Program-made: the position numbers and the translations under genes
The notes under the pieces: model-generated
Database searches by the model: none
Told to the model about the DNA's origin: nothing
What the model saw: only the letters and a program-made list of their open reading frames with translations
Assembly: GCA_002469895.1 (NCBI GenBank)
Contig: DKOA01000060.1
Location: 1 to 11,185 of the forward strand
DNA length: 11,185 nucleotides
Origin: Opitutia bacterium UBA7374
GTDB lineage: Bacteria > Verrucomicrobiota > Verrucomicrobiia > Opitutales > Coraliomargaritaceae
Reading direction: 5' to 3'
In this document: in pieces, positions 1 to 8,581 of the stretch
How the letters are laid out: the number at the start of each line of letters is the position of its first letter
Numbering within the stretch: position 1 is the stretch's first letter

Positions 1-262
1 TGAAGTCGGGGGGCAGCCCATGCGCCCACGAAAAATTCAGTTGTCGCTAAAGAAGTATCTCGCTGCAGCCGGACTACCCGGGGATATGACTCCGCATAAG
101 ATCCGTCATTCCTATGCGACGCACCTTTTGAACAACGGAGCAGATCTGCGTTCTGTTCAGGAACTGCTGGGGCATGCGAGTCTTTCCACAACACAAATCT
201 ACACACACGTTGGGGTCTCACGATTGAAGTCAGCCCATAAGCAGGCACATCCCCGCGCTTAG
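1..262 (+). CDS. xerC: Tyrosine recombinase XerC/XerD, C-terminal part
   Basis: This is the end of a tyrosine recombinase whose 5' part lies outside the window; the frame is open from base 2, so the ATG at 20 is internal. Counting from that ATG, the catalytic motifs of the family are visible: the HxxR box (H26, R29), the third His in LLGH (H52) and the nucleophile Tyr in QIYTHV (Y61). The tail ending in AHPRA is typical of the chromosomal XerC/XerD proteins, which resolve chromosome dimers at dif during cell division, rather than of phage or transposon integrases. The string QELLGHASLSTTQIYTH is closer to XerC than to XerD as I remember them, so the symbol is tentative. Only about 86 codons are present and the core-binding domain cannot be checked. 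No terminator hairpin is evident after the stop. Confidence 0.9.
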   Translation, partial: EVGGQPMRPRKIQLSLKKYLAAAGLPGDMTPHKIRHSYATHLLNNGADLRSVQELLGHASLSTTQIYTHVGVSRLKSAHKQAHPRA

Positions 263-291
263 TCGAACTATAGAAAGCCTAATTTTCTTGA

Positions 292-313
292 TATAGGTCT
301 TATAATCCCTATA
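292..313 (+). promoter_or_regulatory. Possible -10 element inside a 6-bp inverted repeat
   Basis: A perfect TATAAT lies at 301-306, some 20 bases before the ATG at 327. It sits in the loop between the inverted arms TATAGG (292-297) and CCTATA (308-313). No good -35 hexamer occurs at the usual distance. The arrangement could be a promoter with an overlapping operator for the downstream gene, but the region is AT-rich and short repeats of this kind arise by chance. Confidence 0.3.
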
Positions 314-326
314 GTAATGAGGATAA

Positions 327-1274
327 ATGTTTATAAGGCCTTACGGCAGAAATTGGTTCGTTGTGTTGGGTTTTCCGATCCACCGCGCAGAATTTTTTAG
401 ATTATGTAGCTTCATTATGTTGGCTGTGTCGTTTGTTGTGGGCTTCTTTGTTTACCTGTCTAGCGGTTTTATTACTGAGGACATTGCGGAGAAAGTTCAG
501 CAGGAGTTCGATATACAATCAGATCAGGTGGAACCTCAGACCGATAGTCATACGCTTGATCATGTTATGAAAGGGCGCTTAGGCGAAGACGGATTGAGTG
601 ATATTAATAGTCTACAATTGAATGGGACTTTTCGGATTGGGAAACAGGTGTTTGAGCTTTCTCTTTTTTCGAAGCGTCCAAATTTATGCAAAGTACAACT
701 GAAGTGGCCTGAAGGCGTAGCCTACAGTGGCTTTGATGGTACCGAATCATGGTCGTTTGCGGTCGACTCATTTGTCGAGCAATTTGCTTTGATGCCGGAA
801 ATATTGGATCGGGATCTTACCCGGCTCTTGGCTATTGTTTTGGCGGGTGAATGGACGTATTCAAAATACAGAGATGTGCCGGATGACGATGAAGATGGTC
901 GGCTGCCGTGGGAAACCGAGATTGAATGGCAGGGCCGGAGTTGTCACCGTTTACTGGGTCAAGATTTTGGAACTGCGGAGGTGTACCATTATTTTAACCC
1001 AGAGAACGCGTCGGAAGTTTGTAGAGAAGCCAGTGTGTCTATCGGTGGTATTGATCGACTCGTCCTGCTCTACTATTCCAAGCCGATGGAAAGCGGCTAT
1101 CCGTTACCTTCTGGTTTTGAGTTATGGATTGATGGCCGCATGATAGGTAAAGCTAAATTTACGGACTACGAAGTTAATCGTGGCTTGATGGACTATCTGT
1201 TCAGTTGTCCTGAAAAAGCGAAGGATGAGGAGGTCTATGCCCCGCTGACTCTTTCAGGAGGCGCGAGCCAGTAA
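327..1274 (+). CDS. Membrane-anchored protein of unknown function, possibly LolA-like
   Basis: I do not recognise this 315-residue protein. It starts with a short basic stretch, followed by one strongly hydrophobic segment at about residues 26-48, with no lipobox, which suggests an inner-membrane anchor with the rest in the periplasm. After an acidic, low-complexity linker (about 50-90) comes a beta-rich region (about 95-300) with alternating strands such as LNGTFRIGKQVFEL and WSFAVDSF. That pattern reminds me of LolA/LolB-type lipoprotein-binding folds, but I see no diagnostic motif, so this is only an impression. Four cysteines are scattered through this domain. The start is supported by a GAGGA-like site just upstream. 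The gene is AT-richer than its neighbours: bases 601-720 are about 39% GC by hand count, against about 67% for bases 9241-9300. Its 3' end overlaps that of ccsA on the opposite strand by 21 bp. Confidence 0.7.
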   Translation: MFIRPYGRNWFVVLGFPIHRAEFFRLCSFIMLAVSFVVGFFVYLSSGFITEDIAEKVQQEFDIQSDQVEPQTDSHTLDHVMKGRLGEDGLSDINSLQLNGTFRIGKQVFELSLFSKRPNLCKVQLKWPEGVAYSGFDGTESWSFAVDSFVEQFALMPEILDRDLTRLLAIVLAGEWTYSKYRDVPDDDEDGRLPWETEIEWQGRSCHRLLGQDFGTAEVYHYFNPENASEVCREASVSIGGIDRLVLLYYSKPMESGYPLPSGFELWIDGRMIGKAKFTDYEVNRGLMDYLFSCPEKAKDEEVYAPLTLSGGASQ

Positions 1275-3143
1275 GATTCGTTTCCGTTCATACCGGTTGC
1301 GCCCAAAAGCACTGCGCCAGTACTTCCAGGGCAGGGCTCCCAAGGCAATAAAGAGCAGTTGGGTGAGGATAAAGAGAGCCATCCATTTGAAACCGCTGTC
1401 TGTGAATCCATAACTGTGCAGACCGACTCCCAGGAGATTGGTGCCAAACCAGGACCATGCGGTAACGATATTTCCGCAGATAGCCAGGCCCATCAGGCCT
1501 CTTTCTTGAAACACTCCGCCCCATCGGGCGTGCAGGTAGATGGCGCACATCAAGACAATCATGAGTGCGCCATTTTCTTTGGGGTCCCATCCCCAAAAGC
1601 GGCCCCAGCTCTGATCCCCCCAGATGCCCCCGAGAATAGTGCCGACAAGGCTGAAGAGGGCAGCAAAACATGTGATACCATAGACCATTGCGCTGAGCGA
1701 TCGCGCGGAATCCTGATCGAAGGATTTGTCCAAGAGCCCTTTGAGAATGAAGACAATGGCCAGCGCACCGGCAAAGAACATGGCGGAATAGCCGAATGTG
1801 ATGATGATGACATGGGTCGCCAGCCAAAAGTTGGAGTCGAGTACGGCGCGCATCATTTCCAGGGTGTCGCCGCTCATCGCGAGGTGATGGGCAATGATCA
1901 GAGTGGCAAAACCAACGAGTGCGGCCATCCCCGCTCCGATGCCATTTTTGAAAAAGCGTTCGAGAAAGGCGCCGAGGAGGACGGCTCCCCAGCCTACAAA
2001 GACGGCGGAGGAGTAGAGGTTGGTCACGGGTGGGCGCCCTTGAATGTACATGCGGGCGACTAGACCGTAGCTGTGAAGGATAAAGGCAAGCAGAAGTACC
2101 CAGAAGGCGGCACGGCCAAGCTCGGCAGGCCAGCGCAACCAAGCAATACAGACGATAAAAAAGACGAGCACATAGAGTTGCATGGCGAAGGGGAAAATCT
2201 GTGCGTTATTGAAGCTTAGCTCAAAATGCACACGCCCTATATCGTCCGGGTAATCAGCAGCAAATCGTGCTTGCATCACGGTAACGGTTTCATTGAAGCG
2301 ATCGCTATCCCCTCCGCGGTAGGCCTCAGTGAGCTTTGCATAGTCGTGCACATAGGGGCTGATTCCGTTGCCCTGAGTCGCGTCGAGGAGTTCCAGCCCG
2401 ATGTTTTTCCAGTCGACCAAGAGATCCGCCGGTGGCGGCGGAGGAACCAATCGGAGGTGAGCTGTCTGAGATAGAGACAGGTAGTTTTCCCCATAGGCGA
2501 TGAAGCGCTTTAATAGTAGAGCGTCATATTCTTCTCCTTTTTGTTGTTGGCGTAGAGCTTGCAGGCCTGGTCGGATGAGTGCGCTGTAGTCAGCGTATTG
2601 TGCAGAGATGGTATTGAGATGATCGCCGTCTCCGGGTGCATGCAGTGCATGCATAAGCTTATGGTAGAGGGTAAGGCCGCGGGACAGGTCGTCGAGTTGC
2701 TGCTCATACGGTTGTCGCTTTTTCGGCTCGGGTTCGATCTGCTGGTGCAGGCGTTGAATGTCAGCAAGGTGAGGCAGCAGGTCATTAAAGGCATAATAGC
2801 GTTCTCCGGGTTGCGCCAAGCCTGCGATGCCGAGGTCATCGGGAAATTCGATTTTAAAAACAGGGTGGGTGTCGGCCACTTCCGGGCGCATGGTAACGTC
2901 CATGAACCATTCAATAGGGGAAAGGGTGCGCCCATCGATGGTTTCGACTTTTTGCCGGCTGGCTAAGACGAGCAGGGCGTTGCGGGCGACTGAATCGAGT
3001 GGCTTGATTCGGCCACCGACCTGTACCGGTAGCTCCGCAAAAGCGCTCCGATCGAAGGCGCTGCTATCTCCAATCGGCTTGAAGTGCCGCCAACCGATAA
3101 GGAGAACAAGAAGCGCGACTAGGCTATAGATTACTTTTTTCAC
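1254..3143 (-). CDS. ccsA: Cytochrome c biogenesis protein CcsA (ResC) with a large periplasmic N-terminal domain
   Basis: This is the heme-handling subunit of System II cytochrome c maturation. With ResB it moves heme across the inner membrane and attaches it to CXXCH motifs outside. From the chosen GTG start the protein has 629 residues: one N-terminal membrane segment (about 6-18), a periplasmic region to about 312, then a polytopic C-terminal half. The WWD motif that presents heme is intact (W513-G514 to D520, followed by PKE). Candidate heme-ligand histidines lie at H357 (HSYG, before GRPPVTN), H444 (ATHV) and H576 (LHSYGF). The frame stays open upstream to 3281, but that extension lies inside resB, reads as out-of-frame sequence, and the membrane segment begins right after the GTG, so it was rejected. 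The start lies 16 bp after the resB stop, consistent with one operon. No clear Shine-Dalgarno is present. Confidence 0.93.
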   Translation of the reverse strand: MKKVIYSLVALLVLLIGWRHFKPIGDSSAFDRSAFAELPVQVGGRIKPLDSVARNALLVLASRQKVETIDGRTLSPIEWFMDVTMRPEVADTHPVFKIEFPDDLGIAGLAQPGERYYAFNDLLPHLADIQRLHQQIEPEPKKRQPYEQQLDDLSRGLTLYHKLMHALHAPGDGDHLNTISAQYADYSALIRPGLQALRQQQKGEEYDALLLKRFIAYGENYLSLSQTAHLRLVPPPPPADLLVDWKNIGLELLDATQGNGISPYVHDYAKLTEAYRGGDSDRFNETVTVMQARFAADYPDDIGRVHFELSFNNAQIFPFAMQLYVLVFFIVCIAWLRWPAELGRAAFWVLLLAFILHSYGLVARMYIQGRPPVTNLYSSAVFVGWGAVLLGAFLERFFKNGIGAGMAALVGFATLIIAHHLAMSGDTLEMMRAVLDSNFWLATHVIIITFGYSAMFFAGALAIVFILKGLLDKSFDQDSARSLSAMVYGITCFAALFSLVGTILGGIWGDQSWGRFWGWDPKENGALMIVLMCAIYLHARWGGVFQERGLMGLAICGNIVTAWSWFGTNLLGVGLHSYGFTDSGFKWMALFILTQLLFIALGALPWKYWRSAFGRNRYERKRILLARAS

Positions 3144-3159
3144 TGGAGAGAAAATCGAG

Positions 3160-4335
3160 TCAGGATGCGGCGGTGCGCTTGCCGAGGAATTTACCGAAGT
3201 GGAGAGCGAATTGATAGCACATGCCAAAGCCCATGAGGAGAACACTGATGTAGGGGAGCAGCCAACCCGGGTTACGGACAACCTGGAGGATCGTGGTGCG
3301 CTCGTCTTCGGAGAAGGAAGCTTGATAGAAGGTGAGCCCCGCGTGGCGGAGCGGGTGATTCATGTAGATCAAAGCCTGGGTGTTGCGATCCGAGTCGAAG
3401 GGGTAAACGACGACTTCGCTGGAGAAGTTGAAGGGGATCTCAGTGCCGGGATACCGGTCGTAGGTGAAATCGATCAATTCGACTTCAAAGGGGTGGTAGT
3501 AACGCTTGAAGCGAAGGGCTATCTCCCAGGACTGATCGCCTAGGGAAACCATTTGCGGGGGGAAGCGTTCATCAATAAGATTTGAGACTAGCCAAGTACC
3601 GAGGCTTTCCTCCGGACCGAGGACTTCAATATAGGCGGTGGCTGCGTTGACATCGTTATCCGAATAATCCATCGGCTGCGGGTTTACTCGGATGTTCATT
3701 TTGACCCCGGCACCTTGTGTGGCAGGGGATTCAACCATGCCCTGCCCACGCATAAGCTGAGCATTCGGATAGTAGGCAACCGTACGGATGCGAAGGGGTG
3801 AGTCGGGCACTTCAACTGTTTTTCCGGGCTTCAATAATTTGACCGGTATATTGTGAAGGATGTCGTGCTCAGGGTGACTGCGGTCGATCAAGGTGAGTTC
3901 GTTTTCTTGATAGGAGAAGGAGTAGTTGCTACGCCCCTGCTCATCGATCGCCATCTTGCTCTCGACGGCGAGTATGTCGGTCAGTAGCTCACTGATGATC
4001 AGTGTGATCAACCCAATGTGAATGGCATGTATCCCTAACTTGCTCCACTTCGCCTTGAAGCGGGTAAGAAAAGCAACACTCAGATTGAGGAGTAGTAAGC
4101 CGCCGATGGTATAGCCGCCTGGCATAGGGATGAGCAACCAGAAGAGTTTATCATATCCGGCCCAGATTTCCGGATAACTCCAGACCACGATGAAACTTTC
4201 AAAGTAGTCCTTTTGAGTCTTCCATATGCCGGTCTCTACTTGCGCCAGGGTGCCAAAGAAGACCAACACCATGGATAGGGAGAGAAGTACGACAGTCAGT
4301 CGCAGGGATGCGATTGCCTTATACGGTGGTTTCAT
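3160..4335 (-). CDS. resB: Cytochrome c biogenesis protein ResB (Ccs1 family)
   Basis: This 391-residue protein has the layout of ResB, the partner of CcsA in the System II heme-delivery complex. Three hydrophobic segments occupy the N-terminal part (about 10-30 with FFGTLAQ, 65-88, and 98-120). A large beta-rich periplasmic domain follows, and a last membrane segment (about 360-380) lies before a short basic tail. Near the end of the periplasmic domain is the conserved block MNHPLRHAGLTFYQASF, which is characteristic of the family. The N-terminal His residues in IHAIHIGL are candidate heme contacts. The ATG lies 2 bp after the stop of the upstream lipoprotein gene, so translation is probably coupled. 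ccsA follows 16 bp downstream. ResB and CcsA are separate here, not fused as in some epsilonproteobacteria. Confidence 0.92.
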   Translation of the reverse strand: MKPPYKAIASLRLTVVLLSLSMVLVFFGTLAQVETGIWKTQKDYFESFIVVWSYPEIWAGYDKLFWLLIPMPGGYTIGGLLLLNLSVAFLTRFKAKWSKLGIHAIHIGLITLIISELLTDILAVESKMAIDEQGRSNYSFSYQENELTLIDRSHPEHDILHNIPVKLLKPGKTVEVPDSPLRIRTVAYYPNAQLMRGQGMVESPATQGAGVKMNIRVNPQPMDYSDNDVNAATAYIEVLGPEESLGTWLVSNLIDERFPPQMVSLGDQSWEIALRFKRYYHPFEVELIDFTYDRYPGTEIPFNFSSEVVVYPFDSDRNTQALIYMNHPLRHAGLTFYQASFSEDERTTILQVVRNPGWLLPYISVLLMGFGMCYQFALHFGKFLGKRTAAS

Positions 4336-4337
4336 GC

Positions 4338-5003
4338 CTAGTGGTGACTGTCTTCAATCTGTATGGAGGCGAGGAAGGCTATGAAATTTTCTTTCTCCGC
4401 CAGAGTTGCATCGCTGGGTCCTTTCATTTTGAAAAACCAAGTACTTCCATGGAAGGGAAGGATACCCGCGAGAATGCTTTGTTCCACGCCTGCCAGCGTG
4501 ACGAAACGTCCTTTATGGTTTGAGATCCGGTACTCTGTGGCGATCTGATCGATTTGTGCTTCCGGATAGGCCTCCAGCCCGACCTGCCCGGCCCAGCGAT
4601 TAATATTAGCGGCAAGCCCGCCGACGTCGCCGGGAAAGGTCAGCGCAGTTACTTCAATGTCGCCCAGTGCGTGGGGAATGAAAAGGTTAGCTTTGCGCAT
4701 GCCTGTGGCACCGAGATCCTGCCAGCCTGCGGGCAGGGTAAAGCTTATTCCCGGGGCGGCATCCGCCGCAGCCTGCATGCCCGGCAGCATTTGCATGCCA
4801 CCACTGCTGGGCGTTCCTTCGGTCGGCATGGTGCTGCCACCTCCGGATACAGCGGGAGCCGCAGGAGCCGCAAAAGTGCGCTCTTCTTTAGGTACACGAT
4901 ACGTCGTCGGTTCGTGCTTTTCGCAAGCTGATAGAAGCATAGCCAAAAATATACCAGCCGTCAGGGCGGGTAATCGAAAGCGGTGCGTTTTTGTTTGTTT
5001 CAT
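4338..5003 (-). CDS. Predicted lipoprotein, first gene of the resB-ccsA operon
   Basis: A 221-residue predicted lipoprotein. It has a basic n-region, a hydrophobic stretch (about 11-24) and a lipobox LSAC with the acylated cysteine at C27. Residue +2 is Glu rather than Asp, so by the E. coli rule it would be sent to the outer membrane; whether the rule applies here is unknown. After a linker rich in Pro, Ala, Gly, Ser and Met (about 30-85), a compact domain begins at about residue 85 with ISFTLPAGWQ. This looks like the PsbP/LpqN-like type of small periplasmic domain (FxxPxGW opening), which is an impression from pattern only. The mature protein has no further Cys and no CXXCH, so it is neither a cytochrome nor a ResA-like thioredoxin. 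Only 2 bp separate it from resB, which strongly suggests a shared message and perhaps a shared task in heme delivery or cytochrome assembly. No established role is known to me. Confidence 0.82.
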   Translation of the reverse strand: MKQTKTHRFRLPALTAGIFLAMLLSACEKHEPTTYRVPKEERTFAAPAAPAVSGGGSTMPTEGTPSSGGMQMLPGMQAAADAAPGISFTLPAGWQDLGATGMRKANLFIPHALGDIEVTALTFPGDVGGLAANINRWAGQVGLEAYPEAQIDQIATEYRISNHKGRFVTLAGVEQSILAGILPFHGSTWFFKMKGPSDATLAEKENFIAFLASIQIEDSHH

Positions 5004-5040
5004 TTGACTGTAAATGGATTCGGGAATTTCCCGGAGTCAA
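5004..5040 (-). promoter_or_regulatory. Inverted repeats before the lipoprotein-resB-ccsA operon
   Basis: The gap between ychF and the lipoprotein gene contains a perfect 13-base palindrome with one central base (arms CGGGAA and TTCCCG, 5021-5033). It is flanked by a second pair, TTGACT at 5004-5009 and AGTCAA at 5035-5040. The two pairs are not concentric. On the minus strand the upstream copy reads TTGACT, like a -35 hexamer, but the -10 candidate at the right distance is poor. It may be an operator or promoter of the operon, or a folded 5' leader. There is no T-run, so it is not a typical terminator for ychF. Confidence 0.35.
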
Positions 5041-5085
5041 CCGAAGGCTACCAAAGACACCGCATAGGGAAACGGCTGATGTTGA

Positions 5086-6189
<1,104 letters not shown>

Positions 6190-6286
6190 ACCTGCCAGAA
6201 AATGATGACTGCCTAGCGCTGGGCAACGATAAACGGAGGCTTGTGTTGCGCTGAGGGCACTCGGCTGTTTTATGCATGTGTAAGAA

Positions 6287-7744
6287 ATGGCGAGTGAAGC
6301 AAAACGTTCGACCCAGCACAGTGCGAATGCCCTGCGTGCCCTACGCCGTCGGCTGCCGGGTCGGGTGGCGGTCGACAAGGCCAGCCGCTTGAAGGCATCT
6401 CTGGATAATCTACGGATATCTTTTGAACCACAGGCGGTGATTCGGGTGGAGCAAGCAGCGGAAGCGGGGCAGGTTTTGGAAGTGGCGAACAAATATGCTG
6501 TTCCAGTCACTGCTCGTGGTGCCGGATCCTCCGCGACCGGGTCAGCCGCACCAGTCCGGGGAGGATGGGTATTGGATCTCTCGGCCTTGCAGGAGGTGCG
6601 CATTGATCCGCTGAGCCGCATGGCTACGGTCGGTGCCGGTGTCGTAACGGCTGACTTGCAGGCAAAGGCAGAGAAGCACGGGCTATTCTATCCGCCGGAT
6701 CCATCTTCAAAAAAGTATTCAACGATCGGCGGTAATATCGCCTGTAATGCCGGTGGTATGCGATGTGTGAAGTACGGAGTCACTCGTGATTATGTGGTTT
6801 CTCTGGAAGGTTTTTTTGCAGACGGGCAACCCGCCGGACTCGGCCTGCCGCTAAAGAAATATGTTTCTGGTTTCAACCTGCGTGATCTTTGGATCGGCGC
6901 GGAAGGCATGCTTGGTGTGGTCACTTCAGCTACGCTGCGCCTGATTGCGTTACCCCCAAAGCGCTGGGCAGGCCTATTTGCTTTTCGTACCGAGCGCGCG
7001 GCTTTGCGAGCGGTGACCGGATTATTAAAGGCCGGCGTACAGCCTTCGATTCTGGAGTTTCTGGACCGTCAGTCAGTGGCCTGTGCAGAAAACTACAGCG
7101 GTTATGCGATGTATCCGGGACATGCCGGTGCCTCCCTGCTTTTGATAGAGTTGGACGGGTCCGCTGCAGAGGTGCGTTCTCAGCGTAGCGCACTGCTGGG
7201 CTACCTTGAAGACCGCGCACTTGGTTGGAAAGAGGCTCGTACGGAGGTTCAGGCGGAAAAGCTCTGGCAGGTGCGTCGTACTTGCTCGCAGTCGATGTAC
7301 TCGTTGGCCGATACTAAACTGAATGAGGATGTCGTCGTTCCATTGAATCGCCAAGCAGAGTTGATCGCTTTCACTCTGGATTTAAAGAAAAAGATAGGGT
7401 TGCCTACACCGACTTATGGTCACGCCGGGGACGGTAATCTGCATGTGCATATTATGTACAACCGTAAGAATGCCGACGAAGCCAAGCGTGCCCGCGAGGG
7501 CATCTTCCGGTTGATGGAAAAAGTCGTCGCTCTTGGGGGGGTCATTACCGGGGAGCACGGCATTGGCCTGGCTAAGGTTCCTTTTATGCAATTGCAGCAC
7601 AGTGAGGCGGAGATGGCGGCCATGCAGGCGGTCAAGAAGGCACTCGACCCTAAGGGAATTCTCAATCCGGGTAAGGTTTTCGAACCCTTTGAGGTATGGG
7701 ATCACCCGTCCCTGGATGTTCGCTTGCCCTGGGATCACCGCTGA
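6287..7744 (+). CDS. glcD: FAD-linked oxidase, glycolate/D-lactate dehydrogenase subunit (GlcD family)
   Basis: A 485-residue flavoprotein of the GlcD / D-lactate dehydrogenase group, which oxidises 2-hydroxy acids and passes electrons to the respiratory chain. The N-terminal PCMH-type FAD-binding domain shows ARGAGSSATGSA at about residues 76-87 and PDPSSKKYSTIGGNIACNAGG from about residue 137. The C-terminal catalytic domain carries HAGDGNLH (379-386) and TGEHGIG with H424, the usual FAD and substrate-site signatures. Many members read RGGGTGLSGGA at the first motif, so this variant is slightly divergent. In E. coli GlcD works with GlcE and the iron-sulfur subunit GlcF; neither is visible nearby, so the true substrate (glycolate, D-lactate or another hydroxy acid) cannot be decided and the symbol denotes the family. 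It diverges from ychF across 97 bp in which I found no strong promoter, and cutA follows 26 bp downstream. Confidence 0.9.
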   Translation: MASEAKRSTQHSANALRALRRRLPGRVAVDKASRLKASLDNLRISFEPQAVIRVEQAAEAGQVLEVANKYAVPVTARGAGSSATGSAAPVRGGWVLDLSALQEVRIDPLSRMATVGAGVVTADLQAKAEKHGLFYPPDPSSKKYSTIGGNIACNAGGMRCVKYGVTRDYVVSLEGFFADGQPAGLGLPLKKYVSGFNLRDLWIGAEGMLGVVTSATLRLIALPPKRWAGLFAFRTERAALRAVTGLLKAGVQPSILEFLDRQSVACAENYSGYAMYPGHAGASLLLIELDGSAAEVRSQRSALLGYLEDRALGWKEARTEVQAEKLWQVRRTCSQSMYSLADTKLNEDVVVPLNRQAELIAFTLDLKKKIGLPTPTYGHAGDGNLHVHIMYNRKNADEAKRAREGIFRLMEKVVALGGVITGEHGIGLAKVPFMQLQHSEAEMAAMQAVKKALDPKGILNPGKVFEPFEVWDHPSLDVRLPWDHR

Positions 7745-7770
7745 ATACGGATCCTTTGCCTGATTACTTT

Positions 7771-8091
7771 GTGAAAGCAGAATTACGCATCGGATGGACG
7801 ACAGTCGATAGCTTGGAGGCGGCCAAAAAGCTCTCTTGTCAATTAGTCGAGTCCGGTCTGGCTGCATGCGTGCAGATTGAGTCGCTGGTTGGTTCGGTGT
7901 ACCGCTGGGAAGGAAAAGTCCGGCAGGTCCCTGAATGGCGTCTGGTGGTTAAATTTGTCGCCGCTAAGGGGGCTGAGATCGAGGCCCTTGTTGAGGCACA
8001 ACATCCTTACGAATGCCCGCAGTGGATCGTTCTTCGTCCCGAGTCTGTGTCCGATCGTTACCTTGCCTGGGTGACTGGGAGTCATCCCTGA
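7771..8091 (+). CDS. cutA: Divalent-cation tolerance protein CutA
   Basis: A small, probably trimeric cytoplasmic protein of the CutA1 family. From the GTG at 7771 it has 106 residues, the normal family length. Conserved features are GWTTVDSLEAA at the first strand and helix, LAACVQI (30-36), the SVYRWEGK strand (42-49), HPYECPQ (78-84) and the C-terminal YLAWV. In E. coli CutA has been linked to copper and other divalent metal tolerance, but the biochemical role is unsettled. An alternative in-frame TTG at 7756 would add five residues, and the frame is open back to 7696 inside the glcD end; neither upstream start adds recognisable family sequence. It lies 26 bp after glcD, so the two are probably co-transcribed. 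A copper-type ATPase is encoded about 500 bp further on, which may or may not be meaningful. Confidence 0.93.
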   Translation: MKAELRIGWTTVDSLEAAKKLSCQLVESGLAACVQIESLVGSVYRWEGKVRQVPEWRLVVKFVAAKGAEIEALVEAQHPYECPQWIVLRPESVSDRYLAWVTGSHP

Positions 8092-8096
8092 GTAAG

Positions 8097-8106
8097 GCGC
8101 TAGCGC
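8097..8106. repeat. 10-bp perfect palindrome between convergent genes
   Basis: GCGCTAGCGC spans the gap between the cutA stop and the opposing stop codon, whose TAG complement forms part of the centre. The genes end only 8 bp apart. A short GC-rich palindrome here could help end transcription from both sides, but it lacks T-runs and its loop would be too small without opening a pair or two. Weak call. Confidence 0.25.
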
Positions 8107-8570
8107 AGTGGGGTCTCGCTCTCGAGGCGTACGCCAATAAGGTTGTATTCGCCGTACACATTATCCGGCAGAGGGGTGTCCTCTTTCGGATGCAGCATGC
8201 GCCCTTCGGTCATAACGGGAATATCGACGGGCTTATAACCGGGGGCCTGTAATCGTGCCACATAAGATCCGTTGGGGAGCTTGGCTGGCCCGATCGGGAC
8301 AAGGTTACGACCGATGTTGAGCTTCTCGACAAAATATACGGGTTGTCCTTCGGCGTTAATAAAATCAAGGCGTGCGCCGGGGCCATTCTTACCATAGCGG
8401 GCGAAGCGCATGGCTGCCTCATCATCATAACGGATGCCTATATGGAGAACGCCCGGGCTGCGCTCGGTCGCATTCGGGCCAAGTAAGATAAAGAGAGCCC
8501 CGACTGAGCCTGTGAGAATCAGGAGCGCGAGGACTACGAGGTTGCCCTTAGGTTGGAAGCGGTTTGGCAT
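8100..8570 (-). CDS. Small membrane-anchored protein of unknown function
   Basis: I do not recognise this 156-residue protein. It begins with MPNRFQPKGN, then one hydrophobic segment (about 11-31) that should anchor it in the inner membrane. A soluble domain of about 120 residues follows, probably periplasmic. This domain contains GIRYDDEAAMRFARYG and a strand-turn pattern LPNGSYVARLQAPGYKP, which resembles the carboxypeptidase-regulatory or PEGA-like beta-sandwich repeats that often decorate surface proteins; this is only a pattern impression. It has no cysteines, so direct Cu(I) binding through thiols is unlikely. The ATG was preferred because it precedes the hydrophobic segment; the frame is open upstream to 8954 but would cover the ATPase gene. 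Its start lies 11 bp from the start of the divergent ATPase, and it converges with cutA. Topologically it recalls FixH next to FixI, but I see no FixH sequence features. Confidence 0.72.
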   Translation of the reverse strand: MPNRFQPKGNLVVLALLILTGSVGALFILLGPNATERSPGVLHIGIRYDDEAAMRFARYGKNGPGARLDFINAEGQPVYFVEKLNIGRNLVPIGPAKLPNGSYVARLQAPGYKPVDIPVMTEGRMLHPKEDTPLPDNVYGEYNLIGVRLESETPLR

Positions 8571-8581
8571 AGCAATCGTTA

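Noticed and set aside
1..262. Integrase of a mobile element
   Set aside because: The C-terminal tail matches housekeeping XerC/XerD, and no attachment repeats, cargo or transposase genes are visible nearby.
1359..2063. 234-codon plus-strand ORF opposite ccsA
   Set aside because: It lies antisense to the conserved CcsA core, which includes the heme-binding motif, has a composition without domains, and is best explained as a shadow of a GC-rich gene.
3144..3281. 46-codon N-terminal extension of ccsA in the same frame
   Set aside because: It lies entirely over the end of resB and the short gap, has no family resemblance, and the GTG at 3143 directly precedes the expected membrane segment.
6190..6621. 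144-codon N-terminal extension of ychF
   Set aside because: It overlaps the divergent glcD start on the other strand, and YchF proteins begin a few residues before the P-loop, as they do from the ATG at 6189.
8100..8570. FixH, partner of the FixI copper ATPase
   Set aside because: Topology and location next to the ATPase fit, but I see no FixH sequence features and the gene is on the opposite strand.
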